NCBI RefSeq assembly: GCF_007753265.1
Contig: NZ_CP036349.1
Span: 1,955,363 to 2,019,362 of the forward strand
DNA from: Botrimarina mediterranea
GTDB lineage: Bacteria; Planctomycetota; Planctomycetia; Pirellulales; Lacipirellulaceae
DNA length: 64,000 nt
Direction of reading: 5' to 3'
Position numbers and translations under genes: made by a program. Below, piece by piece: positions 18,027 to 27,204 of the stretch. The first letter of the stretch is position 1; every line of letters begins with the position of its first letter. The notes under the pieces were generated by a model that did no database searches, was not told the origin of the DNA, and saw only the letters and a list, made by a program, of their open reading frames with translations.

Positions 18027-19091
18027 TTAGGAGTCGCCGCCCGGCGGGGCCACGCCGGATTCGGCGGGATTTTTCTGCAACGCTAGCAACTCGGCGACGA
18101 CCTCTTCTTGCAGCGACGCCACGTCGTTCTGCTCCCAACGATCGTCGGGTTTGACATAGAGTTCAGCGGCTTCGGCGTTGTCAGCTGGCGCCCTCAGCAT
18201 CCACTCGCCAGCAAGCACAGCGCGCGAACCTGGCGAGTCTAGGATAACCACGCCGCTCGCCGGCTTAGCCCGTGCTAGCAGGGCGCCAACAGCCGCGTCG
18301 AGCGTCGTCGCCTTCGCCGAGCGAGCGAAGCGGGAGTTGAGGTCGGGCTCACGCACCAGGAGCGGCACGTGCTGCTGCTCGCTGTAGAGCCGCGTATCGA
18401 CGCCGCCGATGCGGCCGTGCTCGCCGAGCGGAAAACCACGCAGACCGAAGACAATGAGCCGATAGTCTTCGCCTTCGTAGAGGCCTTCGATCAGCTCGAG
18501 GCATCCACCAACGCTTGGGTCGAGAGTCATCACTTCCGCGGCGTAGCGACACGAAGCGGAGAAACGCTCGTCGTCGTCATCGGAATGCAAGTCGGGCCGT
18601 GTGACCGAGGGAACGACCTGCGGATCATCGTCATCGATCAGAGGCGCCATGAGTTCCGCAGGCGCCTCCCAGGGGCCGTAAAGCCCACGTGCATGCAGCC
18701 AGATGAGACGCGCGCCGGCTTCCTTGGCGTCGAAGATCGGCTCGATCATCGCCGCCCAACTCGCCGCCGTTTGGGTGTCTTCGATCCTTGCCGCTACTTC
18801 ACCAAAGTTGATCGGGTCGATCTCGACCACCTTTCCGAAACGCTGGCTGATCGGCGCCGTCGTTGATGCGTCGTTCGTGACGAGCACCGAACCCTCCGCC
18901 GTCACCTGCCGCGCCAACGCGGCGTAGAAATCGGCGGGGTCGGGCGTCCGCGCGTACACCCACTCGTAAGTGCACGCCTCGGCGGCGAGAGCGTCGAACG
19001 CCGGCGTCTCGTAGGCAGTTTGGCCGTACGCGCCGAGAGCCGACGCGCGGAGGCCGTCGATGGCGACGACGATAGTGGGGATCGCTTCCAT
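18027..19091 (-). CDS. Sulfatase-fold protein lacking catalytic residues
   Basis: 354 residues. The N terminus VVAIDGLRASALGAYG followed by TPAFDALAAE copies the sulfatase opening, and LGEHGRIGG, LLVREP and LYVKPDDRWEQNDVA copy the C-terminal half. Key residues are missing. The formylglycine motif C/S-x-P-x-R after the first helix is absent (RTPDPADFYAAL), the paired Asp (DD) is ID, and the usual DHG metal-ligand motif reads FGLRGF. It is therefore probably not a sulfatase; it may bind a sulfated or phosphorylated ligand or act as a partner. No signal peptide is seen. It sits between the large exported protein and the polysaccharide genes. Confidence 0.7.
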   Translation of the reverse strand: MEAIPTIVVAIDGLRASALGAYGQTAYETPAFDALAAEACTYEWVYARTPDPADFYAALARQVTAEGSVLVTNDASTTAPISQRFGKVVEIDPINFGEVAARIEDTQTAASWAAMIEPIFDAKEAGARLIWLHARGLYGPWEAPAELMAPLIDDDDPQVVPSVTRPDLHSDDDDERFSASCRYAAEVMTLDPSVGGCLELIEGLYEGEDYRLIVFGLRGFPLGEHGRIGGVDTRLYSEQQHVPLLVREPDLNSRFARSAKATTLDAAVGALLARAKPASGVVILDSPGSRAVLAGEWMLRAPADNAEAAELYVKPDDRWEQNDVASLQEEVVAELLALQKNPAESGVAPPGGDS

Positions 19092-19153
19092 GCGGGGGAG
19101 TCTAGCCGATCGGGGCGCAAGCGATCAGGCCGTGGGACGTTGATCCTGGCGCA

Positions 19154-19249
19154 CTCCGGGAGCTGACGCTTCCCGGCTCGCAGGCAGCTCAAACGATTTC
19201 GCCACACGGTACTCGCTTCATGCGAGCCGGGAAGCGTCAGCTCCCGGAG
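19154..19249. repeat. Family A palindrome overlapping the wecB-like stop codon
   Basis: Inverted arms 19154-19181 and 19221-19249 with core CGAGCCGGGAAGCGTCAGC. The right arm runs 13 bases into the gene ending at 19237 and supplies its last codons and stop. Confidence 0.75.
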
Positions 19250-20070
19250 CGACCCACCGAATAGCTCCGCCGGTACTCACCCCACACCAGACGGGGAAAC
19301 TCCCAAGCATCACGGGCGTAACGGCCGGCGAGGCGGCGCGGTTCGCTGGCGAGGCGGTGGGCCCATTCGAGACCGCAGCGTTGCATCCACCGCGGCGAGC
19401 GGCGTTTCTCGCCGGCAAGAAAATCGATCGTCGCGCCGACGCACAACGCCACTTTCGCTTCAATTCGCTGATGGAAGCGGCTGACCCACAGCTCTTGCTT
19501 CGGCGCGCCGAGCCCCACGAGCAATACGTCGGGCTTGGCTTCGGCGATCAGGGCGAGGATTCGTTCGCACTCGGCGTTGTCCTTCTCGAAGCCGAGCGGC
19601 GGACAGTACGTGCCAACGGGATCGACGCCCGGCCACTGCTGGCCGATGCGGAACGCCGCGCGGTCGGCGACGCCGGGGCCGGCGCCGAGCAGGAAGACGC
19701 GCACGCGACGCTCGCCTTCGTGCGAGGCGGCGTCGGCGGCGGCGATCAGGCCCGGCGCGAGGTCGCTGCCGGCGACGCGCTCGGGAAGCTTCTTGCCGAA
19801 CAGCCCCGATACCGCCACCAGCGGCGCGCCGTCGGCGACGACCATCGCGGCGTCACGGTACGCGTCGCGCAGCGCGGCGTCGTGCTGGTACATGACGGCG
19901 TGGTCGAGGTTCGGAGTTACGATGTAACGGCACGGACCGTCGAACGAATCATCGAGCGCCCAGTCGAGTACGCGCTGGGTCGCTTGATAAAGGTTCAGTC
20001 GATCGATCGTCATACCGAACAGCTTGACCCTATCCTTCGCGCCGTCATCGCTAGTTGCTTCGGAGATCAT
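19237..20070 (-). CDS. WecB/TagA/CpsF family glycosyltransferase
   Basis: 277 residues from the ATG at 20068-20070; the frame runs to 20190, but that part overlaps the upstream gene and is Ser/Pro low-complexity. Family signatures are VTPNLDHAVM, VVADGAPLVA, RVAGSDLAP, VFLLGAGPGVAD, and KPDVLLVGLGAPKQELWVSR. These enzymes add N-acetylmannosamine-type sugars to lipid-linked intermediates on the cytoplasmic face. It follows the O-antigen ligase gene by 52 bases in the same orientation, so they probably share a transcript. The last codons come from a family A palindrome. Confidence 0.9.
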   Translation of the reverse strand: MISEATSDDGAKDRVKLFGMTIDRLNLYQATQRVLDWALDDSFDGPCRYIVTPNLDHAVMYQHDAALRDAYRDAAMVVADGAPLVAVSGLFGKKLPERVAGSDLAPGLIAAADAASHEGERRVRVFLLGAGPGVADRAAFRIGQQWPGVDPVGTYCPPLGFEKDNAECERILALIAEAKPDVLLVGLGAPKQELWVSRFHQRIEAKVALCVGATIDFLAGEKRRSPRWMQRCGLEWAHRLASEPRRLAGRYARDAWEFPRLVWGEYRRSYSVGRSGS

Positions 20071-20122
20071 GGAGTTCACTGTTGAGAGAGAACTGAGCGG
20101 AGAGGAGGAGTGTGCCGCCGTG

Positions 20123-21535
20123 TTAGGCGACGGCTTGTTGGGGCGGGGCGTCGGCGACAGACGGGAAGGGGAGGGCGTCGTCGGATTCAATCGCCGAGCG
20201 GTCGGCGTTGAGCCAACACCCCGTAGCGGCGCCGGCGACGGTGAAGAGCAGCCATTGCTCGCTGTGGATCAGCGACAAGTCGTGGAACAATGCGGACGGC
20301 AGGTAATTCACCACCGCGCCGAGGCACAACAGGCCGAGACGGTTGCAGTCGGACGACAGCGTCATGTCGTGCGCGAGGCGCCAACCGACCCAAGCCATGC
20401 CGGCGAGCACCGCCAGGAAGGCGAAGAGGCCGAGCATGCCGGTCTCGACCAAGAGGCCGAGCAGCGTGTTGTGGTGGTGCAGCGGGCGGATCGATTCGAG
20501 CTCGAAAGACTGCCGGCGGTCGGTGAGGTACGGCAGCTTCTTGTCGTAGAAACGGCCGAAGCCCACCCCCCACAGCGGCGTGTCCTTAAACATCTGCGCA
20601 GAGACGTACGCGAACGCCTCACGCTGCTGGACCGAGTGGGCCGAGACAGCGCCGGAGTCTTCGCGTTTCAATTCGACGATGGCGTCTTTGCCGACGACGA
20701 GTAACAACACGCCGAGGACGCTCGCCGTGACGAACGCCGGCTTCCGCCACACCCGTGGCAGTTGCAAGCACGTCACCACGAGCACCGCGCCCATCAGCCC
20801 AAGCCACGTCGAGCGTGTGAACGTGAGTACGACTCCCAACGCCATCAACCCACAGGCTCCGAACCAGAAGAGCTGCATCGGGCGGCTGGCGCGAGGGATG
20901 AGCAGCCACGCCGCGGTGCAGCAGACGACGAGATGGACGCCGAGGCTCACCGAGTTGAGCGCCGGGCCGCGGGCGCGGCCGAAGTGGAGGCCGAGTTCGG
21001 GGTTGGCGATATACTTCGGGAAGACGAGTGACCAGACGCCGGCGGTTTCGAGCAACGCCGTGACGCCGAGATAAACGCCCAGGCACGCCAAAAGCGTCAT
21101 CAGCCACCGCGCGGCGGGGCCGTCGATCACCGAGGTCCGCAGCACCGCGTACAGCGCCGCCGGCGCCCAGAAGCTAACGACTAAGCGGAAGAGTGGTGAC
21201 GTGGGCAGCTCGACGCTATCACCGGGTTTGTTGAGCAGGCAGCTGATCGTCAGGTAGCCGCACAACAGGGCGATCGACCAGTCGAGGCCGATCGGCACGG
21301 GACGGGGCGCCTGGCCGACCCAGAGCCGCCACGCCGCCAGACCAACGACGGCGACGAGCGCCAGACGCTCGAGCGTCAGCGGGATCGGTCCGGCGTCGGC
21401 GTGCCAGAAGTCGTAGCCGAGCACGTAACCCACGAGGACAACGCCCACGACCTGAGTGACGACCGATAGCTTCGGCGCCCGCGCTGCCAACAGCAGAGCG
21501 ACCGCCAGGCCGGCGAGTAGCGCAGGGACGAGCAT
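20123..21535 (-). CDS. O-antigen ligase/polymerase family membrane protein (Wzy_C)
   Basis: 470 residues with about 11-12 hydrophobic segments. The large periplasmic loop and following helix contain the family hallmarks: FTRSTWLGL, then FKDTPLWGVGFGRFY, and RPLHHHNTLLGLLVETGMLG. Proteins of this family join or polymerise lipid-linked oligosaccharides at the outer face of the inner membrane. It sits between the Wzz-like gene (upstream) and the WecB-like transferase (downstream), all on the minus strand, consistent with a Wzx/Wzy-type exopolysaccharide pathway. Confidence 0.88.
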   Translation of the reverse strand: MLVPALLAGLAVALLLAARAPKLSVVTQVVGVVLVGYVLGYDFWHADAGPIPLTLERLALVAVVGLAAWRLWVGQAPRPVPIGLDWSIALLCGYLTISCLLNKPGDSVELPTSPLFRLVVSFWAPAALYAVLRTSVIDGPAARWLMTLLACLGVYLGVTALLETAGVWSLVFPKYIANPELGLHFGRARGPALNSVSLGVHLVVCCTAAWLLIPRASRPMQLFWFGACGLMALGVVLTFTRSTWLGLMGAVLVVTCLQLPRVWRKPAFVTASVLGVLLLVVGKDAIVELKREDSGAVSAHSVQQREAFAYVSAQMFKDTPLWGVGFGRFYDKKLPYLTDRRQSFELESIRPLHHHNTLLGLLVETGMLGLFAFLAVLAGMAWVGWRLAHDMTLSSDCNRLGLLCLGAVVNYLPSALFHDLSLIHSEQWLLFTVAGAATGCWLNADRSAIESDDALPFPSVADAPPQQAVA

Positions 21536-21668
21536 CGAACGAGTAGTGAGACGAGTAGTCGCCCGACGATCGCCGAGCGTTTTTCAAACCTAAGTCGGGC
21601 GCCCTCCCTCGGCCTCAATCGCGGGCGGAAGCCGCGGCGAAACGGGGACCACCTCTGCCGATGTTGCT

Positions 21669-23189
21669 TCAAGCGCCGAGGCTGCGGACCTGCGGGGTCA
21701 CGATGGTCGAGACGGTCGTGAGGGGAAGCGCTTCGCGACGCGTCCGCGGATCGGGGGCCGGGGCGGCGGCGGGGGTGACACGGCCGTTGGTCGTGGACGT
21801 GGGGTTCGGTCTCGCGGCAGCCGCGGGGGATGTCGCCGCCGTGCGGTTGACGGTGGCCGGCGCTGGCTCGGGGCGCGGGGCGTAGAGGACGAAGACCAGC
21901 GTGGCGCCGAGCAGCAGCCCCGCTAAGCCGCCGGCGGCTGTTACCGTGGTGCGGCCGGCGCCGACGGGGTGAGCGCCCGTATCGACGCTATCGATCGGCG
22001 CGAGCAGACTCGACGAGTTGGCGCCGGCGAGGGCGGCTTTGGCGTCGGCGAGTTGCTTGAGCGACTTCTCGAGCACCGCGGTTTGGCCCTCGACGGTGGC
22101 GACGAGCTCGGCGTACTGCGAGCGTTGCGACGCCAGGCTTGCCGAACGGGCGCGGAGCGTTTCGATCTGCGAGGCGAGCTCCGCCTCGCGGCGCTCGGCG
22201 ACTTCGAGCTCGAGTTCAACGCCGGCGATCGCCGTGGGCAGTTCAAGGACGAGCTCGCGCTGCACGGCCTCTTGGGCGTGACGGGCCGAGACCACCAGCG
22301 GGTGGTCCATCGTCCGCGTGCCGGCGGTGCGGGCGACGGCGAGCTGGGCGTCCACCAGGCCGTTCTTCAGCCGCCGCAGCGCGGGTTGGCTGTTGAGTAA
22401 CGCGTCGGGCGTGGCGAGCAACCGTTTCGGGTCGTTCTTGGCCTCTTGTAGTTCGGCGAGCAACGCTTCGTTCTGCGAGCGGCGCTCGGCGTACCGGCGG
22501 CGGTCGGCGTCGATCGCCAGGACCTTCTGGCTGAGTTCGCTCTGCCCACCGCCGGGACTGGTGAGGTGACGCAATTCGATGAGGTCGGCGCCGATGCCCC
22601 CCTCGTACGCCGCCAGCCTTTCGGCCTGGAGGTGCAGCTGCTGGCGGGCGATGTCGACCGAGCGTTCGACTTCGGCGACCATGCTGCCGGCGCGTTCGTC
22701 ACGCAGTTCGTTGAGTCGCAGATCGAGTTGCCGCGTCAGCGCCTTCACCAGGGCGATGGCGAGGTCGCGGTTGGGGTTGAGCACGCCGATATAGAAGACC
22801 TCGGTCTTGCCGAACTCGGCGCCGCCGGGGGGCGTGAGGCGCAGCTTGTCGCGGAAGTCGGCGATGTCTTGGCGCGAGGGCTCTTGGCCGAGCACCTCGG
22901 TCAGCACCGCCGTAACGACGCTCTGGCTGCGGGCCAGCTCGAGCAGCGTCTCTTGGACGGTCTTCATCTCCGACAAGTCGGTGAACTTGCCGAGGCGTTG
23001 CTCGGTGTAGCCGGCGGCGTCGCTGCGGATGACGAGGCCTTGAACGGCCTTCCAATCGCGCGGCAGGACGAACGTGCTCAGCGCGGCGAGCACGGCGCCC
23101 GCGATCGCCGGGGCGACGAGCAGCGTGCGGTGCGTTTGGAACAACTGCACCAGTCGGGCGGGCGTCAGGGTTGCGTTGTCGGTAGGCAT
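21669..23189 (-). CDS. Wzz/chain-length-determinant-like polysaccharide transport protein
   Basis: 506 residues. Two membrane segments (about 25-47 and 415-437) flank a long periplasmic coiled coil (about 180-400), the typical PCP (polysaccharide co-polymerase) topology. No Walker A/B or Tyr-rich tail follows the second helix, only a Pro/Ala/Thr-rich cytoplasmic tail, so this is not a BY-kinase fusion. The role is to set chain length or form part of the export complex. It is the first gene of the minus-strand arm, divergent from the polysaccharide deacetylase. Confidence 0.85.
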   Translation of the reverse strand: MPTDNATLTPARLVQLFQTHRTLLVAPAIAGAVLAALSTFVLPRDWKAVQGLVIRSDAAGYTEQRLGKFTDLSEMKTVQETLLELARSQSVVTAVLTEVLGQEPSRQDIADFRDKLRLTPPGGAEFGKTEVFYIGVLNPNRDLAIALVKALTRQLDLRLNELRDERAGSMVAEVERSVDIARQQLHLQAERLAAYEGGIGADLIELRHLTSPGGGQSELSQKVLAIDADRRRYAERRSQNEALLAELQEAKNDPKRLLATPDALLNSQPALRRLKNGLVDAQLAVARTAGTRTMDHPLVVSARHAQEAVQRELVLELPTAIAGVELELEVAERREAELASQIETLRARSASLASQRSQYAELVATVEGQTAVLEKSLKQLADAKAALAGANSSSLLAPIDSVDTGAHPVGAGRTTVTAAGGLAGLLLGATLVFVLYAPRPEPAPATVNRTAATSPAAAARPNPTSTTNGRVTPAAAPAPDPRTRREALPLTTVSTIVTPQVRSLGA

Positions 23190-23505
23190 GGGCGTCTAGC
23201 AAGTGGGGCGCACGGGAGATCGCGCGGACCTATTGAGCAACCTTAGTGCCGGACGGCGCGCCCGCTGCGGGGAAACGCCGAGAACCCCGGGTTCTGGCGT
23301 CGTCTGGCCGGGTAACGAGGGCTCGACGGGATGTAGCGCGGCGTAGGCGCGCGTTGCCAAAACGCAACACAAGGGGTGGCGGGGCAACGCCTTGGACTTT
23401 CCACGGGGCTCGCTTGCTAATCGCGCCCCGCAAGGCAGAGTTGCGGACGCTCGCCCCGGTTGCCGGGCGACCGGAAAACCTGCGCCGAAGCGAGGAGCCC
23501 CCCCG
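23190..23505. other. Intergenic region between divergent polysaccharide operons
   Basis: 316 bases without a convincing gene. It must hold both promoters; I could not pick a confident -35/-10 pair. It contains a perfect palindrome AGAACCC-C-GGGTTCT (23281-23295) that could be an operator for a dimeric regulator. A purine-rich GAGGAG lies 8-13 bases before the start at 23506. Confidence 0.5.
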
Positions 23506-24420
23506 ATGCCTATGAACATGCTTCGCCGCTCGCTGCTGAGTCTCTACCAGGGCGCCACCGCGTCGCTGCGGATGCGCTCGGTTCGGCAGTTGGCAGAAGC
23601 AGGACGGGCGCCGGTGGGCGTGTTGTTCTACCACCGTATCGCGGACACTTACCCCAACGAGTGGACGCTGCCGGTTGCGGAGTTCCGTCGGCAGTTGAAC
23701 TGGCTCGCGAAGCGGTTCGATTTCGTGTCGCTCAGCGAGGCGCAGCGCCGCCTCGCCGACGGCAAGAGCCGCCGCCCCGCCGTGGCGATCACGTTCGACG
23801 ACGGTTACGGCGAGAACTGCGAAGCCGCGATCCCGCTGCTCTTGAAGCGCCGGATACCGTTCACCTACTTCGTCTCGACGCGGATCATCCGCGACCAAAC
23901 AGCGTTCCCGCACGACCTCGAAGCGGGCCAGCGTTTGCGGCCGAACACGATCACCGAGCTCCGCGCGATGGCCGACGCCGGCGTTGATGTTGGCGCGCAT
24001 ACGCGGACTCACGCCGACCTCGGCAAGTGCACCGATCCCGAATGGCTTCGCGACGAGATCGTCGGATCGATCGAAGACATCGAGCAGTGGACCGGCCGCC
24101 GGCCGCAATCGTTCGCGTTCCCCTATGGCCAGACCGACAACCTCACTCCCGAAGCGATGCGGGTCGCCCGTGAGGCGGGCGTCCGTGTCGTCTGCTCGGC
24201 TTACGGCGCCTACAATCTGCCGGAGCAAGTCTCGAAGGAGTGGGGACCGTTCCATCTGCGACGCATCCATGCCGATGCCGAATGGGTGCGGTTCGCGAAC
24301 TGGATGACGTTCGACCCGCGGAAGCTGCTGGCTATCGATCCGATCAACGACGACGCCTACCTCTCGAGCGACAACGCCGATCAGGAAGCGACGCTGCCGA
24401 TGGAGGCCTGTCGTGGCTGA
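23506..24420 (+). CDS. Polysaccharide deacetylase (NodB/CE4-like)
   Basis: 304 residues from the ATG at 23506, preceded by GAGGAG; earlier in-frame starts translate intergenic sequence. CE4 motifs are visible: FYHRIAD at the start, TFDDGYGENCEAAIPLL (motif 1, catalytic Asp and metal Asp), GAHTRTHADL (motif 2 metal histidines), and FAFPYGQTDNLT (motif 3). It would remove N-acetyl groups from polysaccharide or its precursor. No signal peptide is obvious, so it may act in the cytoplasm on a lipid-linked intermediate. It overlaps the next gene by 8 bases. Confidence 0.9.
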   Translation: MPMNMLRRSLLSLYQGATASLRMRSVRQLAEAGRAPVGVLFYHRIADTYPNEWTLPVAEFRRQLNWLAKRFDFVSLSEAQRRLADGKSRRPAVAITFDDGYGENCEAAIPLLLKRRIPFTYFVSTRIIRDQTAFPHDLEAGQRLRPNTITELRAMADAGVDVGAHTRTHADLGKCTDPEWLRDEIVGSIEDIEQWTGRRPQSFAFPYGQTDNLTPEAMRVAREAGVRVVCSAYGAYNLPEQVSKEWGPFHLRRIHADAEWVRFANWMTFDPRKLLAIDPINDDAYLSSDNADQEATLPMEACRG

Positions 24421-25945
24421 GTCGGTCGTCAAAGAGCGGCAGCGGCGACAACGCATCGGGCTCAGCCCCGAGACGCTCTTGTCGAGCATCGTCCTGGTGC
24501 TTGTCGTTAACCTGGTGCAGCGCAGCGTTGGCTTTGGCCGGGCCGTGCTGTTCTGTCGCTGGATGGACCCGGAAGAGCTGGGCCACTGGGAGATGGCGTA
24601 CAGCTTCCTGCTGCTCGCGGCGCCGCTGGCGGTGCTCGGGCTGCCGGGGTCGTTTGGTCGTTATCTCGAACGCTACCGCCAACGCGGGCAGCTGTGGCTG
24701 TTCCTGCGCAGAACGACATTCTGGACGTTCACACTCGCCGGCGCGACGATCGCCGTCATGGCGTGGCGTCGCGCCGACATGGCGCAGCTGGTCTTTGGCG
24801 GCGCCGACCGCGCTGGCTTGATGCTCGGCGTGCTCTGCTGCTTGGCGACGGTGATCTTGCACCACTTCCTCGAAGCGGTGTTCGCGGGGCTGCGGATGTT
24901 CCGCGTAGTCTCGGCGATGCACTTCACGCAGAGCATGTCGTTCGCCCTCGTCTCGCTATCGCTATTAGCGTTCTGGCGCGACGTGACGGCGAGCGTCGTG
25001 CTCGGCTACGGCATTGCCTGCCTGCTGTCGATCGTCGGCGTGCTGACGTGGGCGGCGCTGCGCGTGGACCGTTCGGACGACGCCGGCGACCCTGTCGCCC
25101 ATAGCGAGTTCTGGCCGCCGCTGATGCGGTTCGCGGTGTGGGTGTGGGTCACCAACCTGCTGACGAACGTCTACGGCGTGATCGACCGCTACATGATCAT
25201 CCACTTCGCCGGCTTCGACACCGACGAGGCCCTCGCCCAAGTCGGCAACTACCACACCAGCAACATCGTGCCGGTGCTGCTGATCTCGTTCGCGAACCTC
25301 TTGGTGGGGGCGATGACGCCGCACCTGAGCCACGACTGGGAGGCCGGCCGCCGCGACGCGGTGTCGGGCCGACTGAATCTGATCCTCAAGTTAGCGACCA
25401 TGACGATGCTCGCCGCCGGCGTCGTACTGCTGACGGTCTGCCCGGTGCTGTTCCGTTTGGCGTTCGGCGACAAGTACGATACGGGCCTCGCCGTGCTGCC
25501 GTGGACGATGGCCAACTGCGTGTGGTTCTCGTTGCTACTAGTCGCGCAGCAGTACGTGTGGTGTGCGGAGAAGTCGCACCGCGCGACGCCGCCGCTTGTC
25601 GCCGGCCTCGTGGTCAACGTGATCCTCAACCTGATCCTGCTGCCGCCCCTGGGGCTGCTCGGCGCCGTCATCGCCACCGCAGCCGCGACGCTGCTGACTC
25701 TGCTCGGCCAGCTCTACGTCAATCACCGCACGGGGATGCAACTGCACCGTGGCACTATCCTGGCGATGTTAACCCCCGCATTGCTGATCCTCGGACCAGT
25801 TCCTGCCGCCATCGGCGCCCTAGCGATCCTCGTGCTCGCGATCGCCCGCGGCTGGCTCTTAACGCCGCACGAACGCCAACAAATCACCGCGACAGCGCTA
25901 GAACGCCTGAGCCGCTTCACCACAAGACTTGGGACGAGCCCCTAA
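24413..25945 (+). CDS. Wzx-type oligosaccharide flippase (MOP superfamily)
   Basis: 510 residues with about 12-14 hydrophobic helices. Features fit the polysaccharide-transporter branch of the MOP superfamily: an N-terminal VNLVQRSVGFGRAVLF helix, the mid-protein MRFAVWVWVTNLLTNVYGVIDRYMI segment, and late paired helices AGLVVNVILNLILLPPLGLLGA. It should flip lipid-linked repeat units across the inner membrane for the O-antigen-ligase-like enzyme. It starts inside the deacetylase gene, showing translational coupling. Confidence 0.88.
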   Translation: MAESVVKERQRRQRIGLSPETLLSSIVLVLVVNLVQRSVGFGRAVLFCRWMDPEELGHWEMAYSFLLLAAPLAVLGLPGSFGRYLERYRQRGQLWLFLRRTTFWTFTLAGATIAVMAWRRADMAQLVFGGADRAGLMLGVLCCLATVILHHFLEAVFAGLRMFRVVSAMHFTQSMSFALVSLSLLAFWRDVTASVVLGYGIACLLSIVGVLTWAALRVDRSDDAGDPVAHSEFWPPLMRFAVWVWVTNLLTNVYGVIDRYMIIHFAGFDTDEALAQVGNYHTSNIVPVLLISFANLLVGAMTPHLSHDWEAGRRDAVSGRLNLILKLATMTMLAAGVVLLTVCPVLFRLAFGDKYDTGLAVLPWTMANCVWFSLLLVAQQYVWCAEKSHRATPPLVAGLVVNVILNLILLPPLGLLGAVIATAAATLLTLLGQLYVNHRTGMQLHRGTILAMLTPALLILGPVPAAIGALAILVLAIARGWLLTPHERQQITATALERLSRFTTRLGTSP

Positions 25946-25995
25946 TCGGCCGCCCACGGATTCTCCCGTTTCCGCCTTCCGCCTTCCCCTTTCGC

Positions 25996-27204
25996 ATGCT
26001 CCGCGTCGCCTCCCCGCTGCCCGTCCTCTTCGTCCAGACCAGCATGCCGGTCGGGGGCGCCGAGACGCTGCTGGTGAATCTGGTGCGGCGGATGGACCGC
26101 GAAGCGTTCGCGCCGGAGCTGGTCTGCCTCAAGCAGCGCGGACCGCTTGGCGACCGGCTCGCCGAAGAGGGGGTGCCGGTTCATTACAACCTGCTGTCCG
26201 GCAAGTTCGACCTGCGGGTCTTGCCGCGGCTGACGGCGCTGATGCGTCACCGCAGCATTGGCGCGGTCGTCACCGTCGGCGCGGGCGACAAGATGTTCTG
26301 GGGACGGCTTGCCGCGCGGGCGGCCGGCGTGCCGGTCGTCGCCGCGGCGCTGCACAGCACGGGCTGGCCCGATGGCGTTGGTCGCCTCAACCGGATGCTC
26401 ACCTCGATCACCGACGCCTTCATCGCCGTCGCCGAGCCGCACGGCCGGTTCCTGGTGGACTTTGAGAAGTTCCCCGCGTCGAAGGTCCGCGTCATCCCCA
26501 ACGGCGTCGATACCGAGCGCTTCACCCCCACGCCGCACGCCATGGCGATCCGCGACGAACTGGGCGTAGGACCAACCACACCGCTGGTGGGAATCCTTGC
26601 GGCGCTGCGCCCGGAGAAGAACCACGACCTGTTCCTCGCCGCCGCGAGCCGCGTCCTCCACGCCGTGCCCGAGGCGAAGTTCATCGTCATTGGCGACGGC
26701 CCCGAGCGGCGCCATATCGAAGAGACGGCGACGATGCTCGGTCTCTACGACCCGCTCGACCCCGAAGCGTCGCCGCTGCGGATGCTCGGCAATCGCGACG
26801 ACGTGCCGGCCGTGTTGGCGGCGCTCGACGTGCTGACGCTCACGTCGCACAACGAGGCGAACCCGGTCTCAATTCTCGAAGCGATGAGTTGCGGCCTGCC
26901 GGTGGTGGCGACCAACGTCGGCTCGGTTGGCGAGTCGGTTATCGAAGGCCAGACGGGCTACCTCGTCCCGGCCGGCGACAAGCGGCTGCTGGCTGACCGT
27001 GTTATTGAGTTGCTCAACGAGCCGCTGCTCGCGCAAGAGCTGGGCGAAGCGGGCCGCGTACGTGTGGTCGAACGCTCGTCGCTCGACGTTATGGTCGGCG
27101 GTTACGAGCGATTGATCGCCGAGCTGTACCGCCAGAAGACGGGGCGCGAGGTGCAAGTCACGGAACGAACGGCGCCGGCCGAGAAGGTCGCGCTCGCCGT
27201 GTGA
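25996..27204 (+). CDS. GT4-family glycosyltransferase
   Basis: 402 residues from the ATG at 25996; the longer frame upstream is the flippase gene read in another phase. GT-B fold motifs: PVGGAETLLVNLVRRM (N-terminal acceptor domain), VRVIPNGVDTERF, then AALRPEKNHDLFLAAA, VIGDGPERRHIEE, and the C-terminal EANPVSILEAMSCGLPVVATNVGSVGE with the EX7E motif. It would transfer a sugar from an NDP-sugar to the growing repeat unit. It lies 50 bases after the flippase, in the same operon. A pyrimidine-rich stretch precedes the start. Confidence 0.92.
   Translation: MLRVASPLPVLFVQTSMPVGGAETLLVNLVRRMDREAFAPELVCLKQRGPLGDRLAEEGVPVHYNLLSGKFDLRVLPRLTALMRHRSIGAVVTVGAGDKMFWGRLAARAAGVPVVAAALHSTGWPDGVGRLNRMLTSITDAFIAVAEPHGRFLVDFEKFPASKVRVIPNGVDTERFTPTPHAMAIRDELGVGPTTPLVGILAALRPEKNHDLFLAAASRVLHAVPEAKFIVIGDGPERRHIEETATMLGLYDPLDPEASPLRMLGNRDDVPAVLAALDVLTLTSHNEANPVSILEAMSCGLPVVATNVGSVGESVIEGQTGYLVPAGDKRLLADRVIELLNEPLLAQELGEAGRVRVVERSSLDVMVGGYERLIAELYRQKTGREVQVTERTAPAEKVALAV

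Noticed and set aside
25138-25995. Long extension upstream of the glycosyltransferase
   Set aside because: It is the flippase gene read in another frame; the GT domain starts at 25996.
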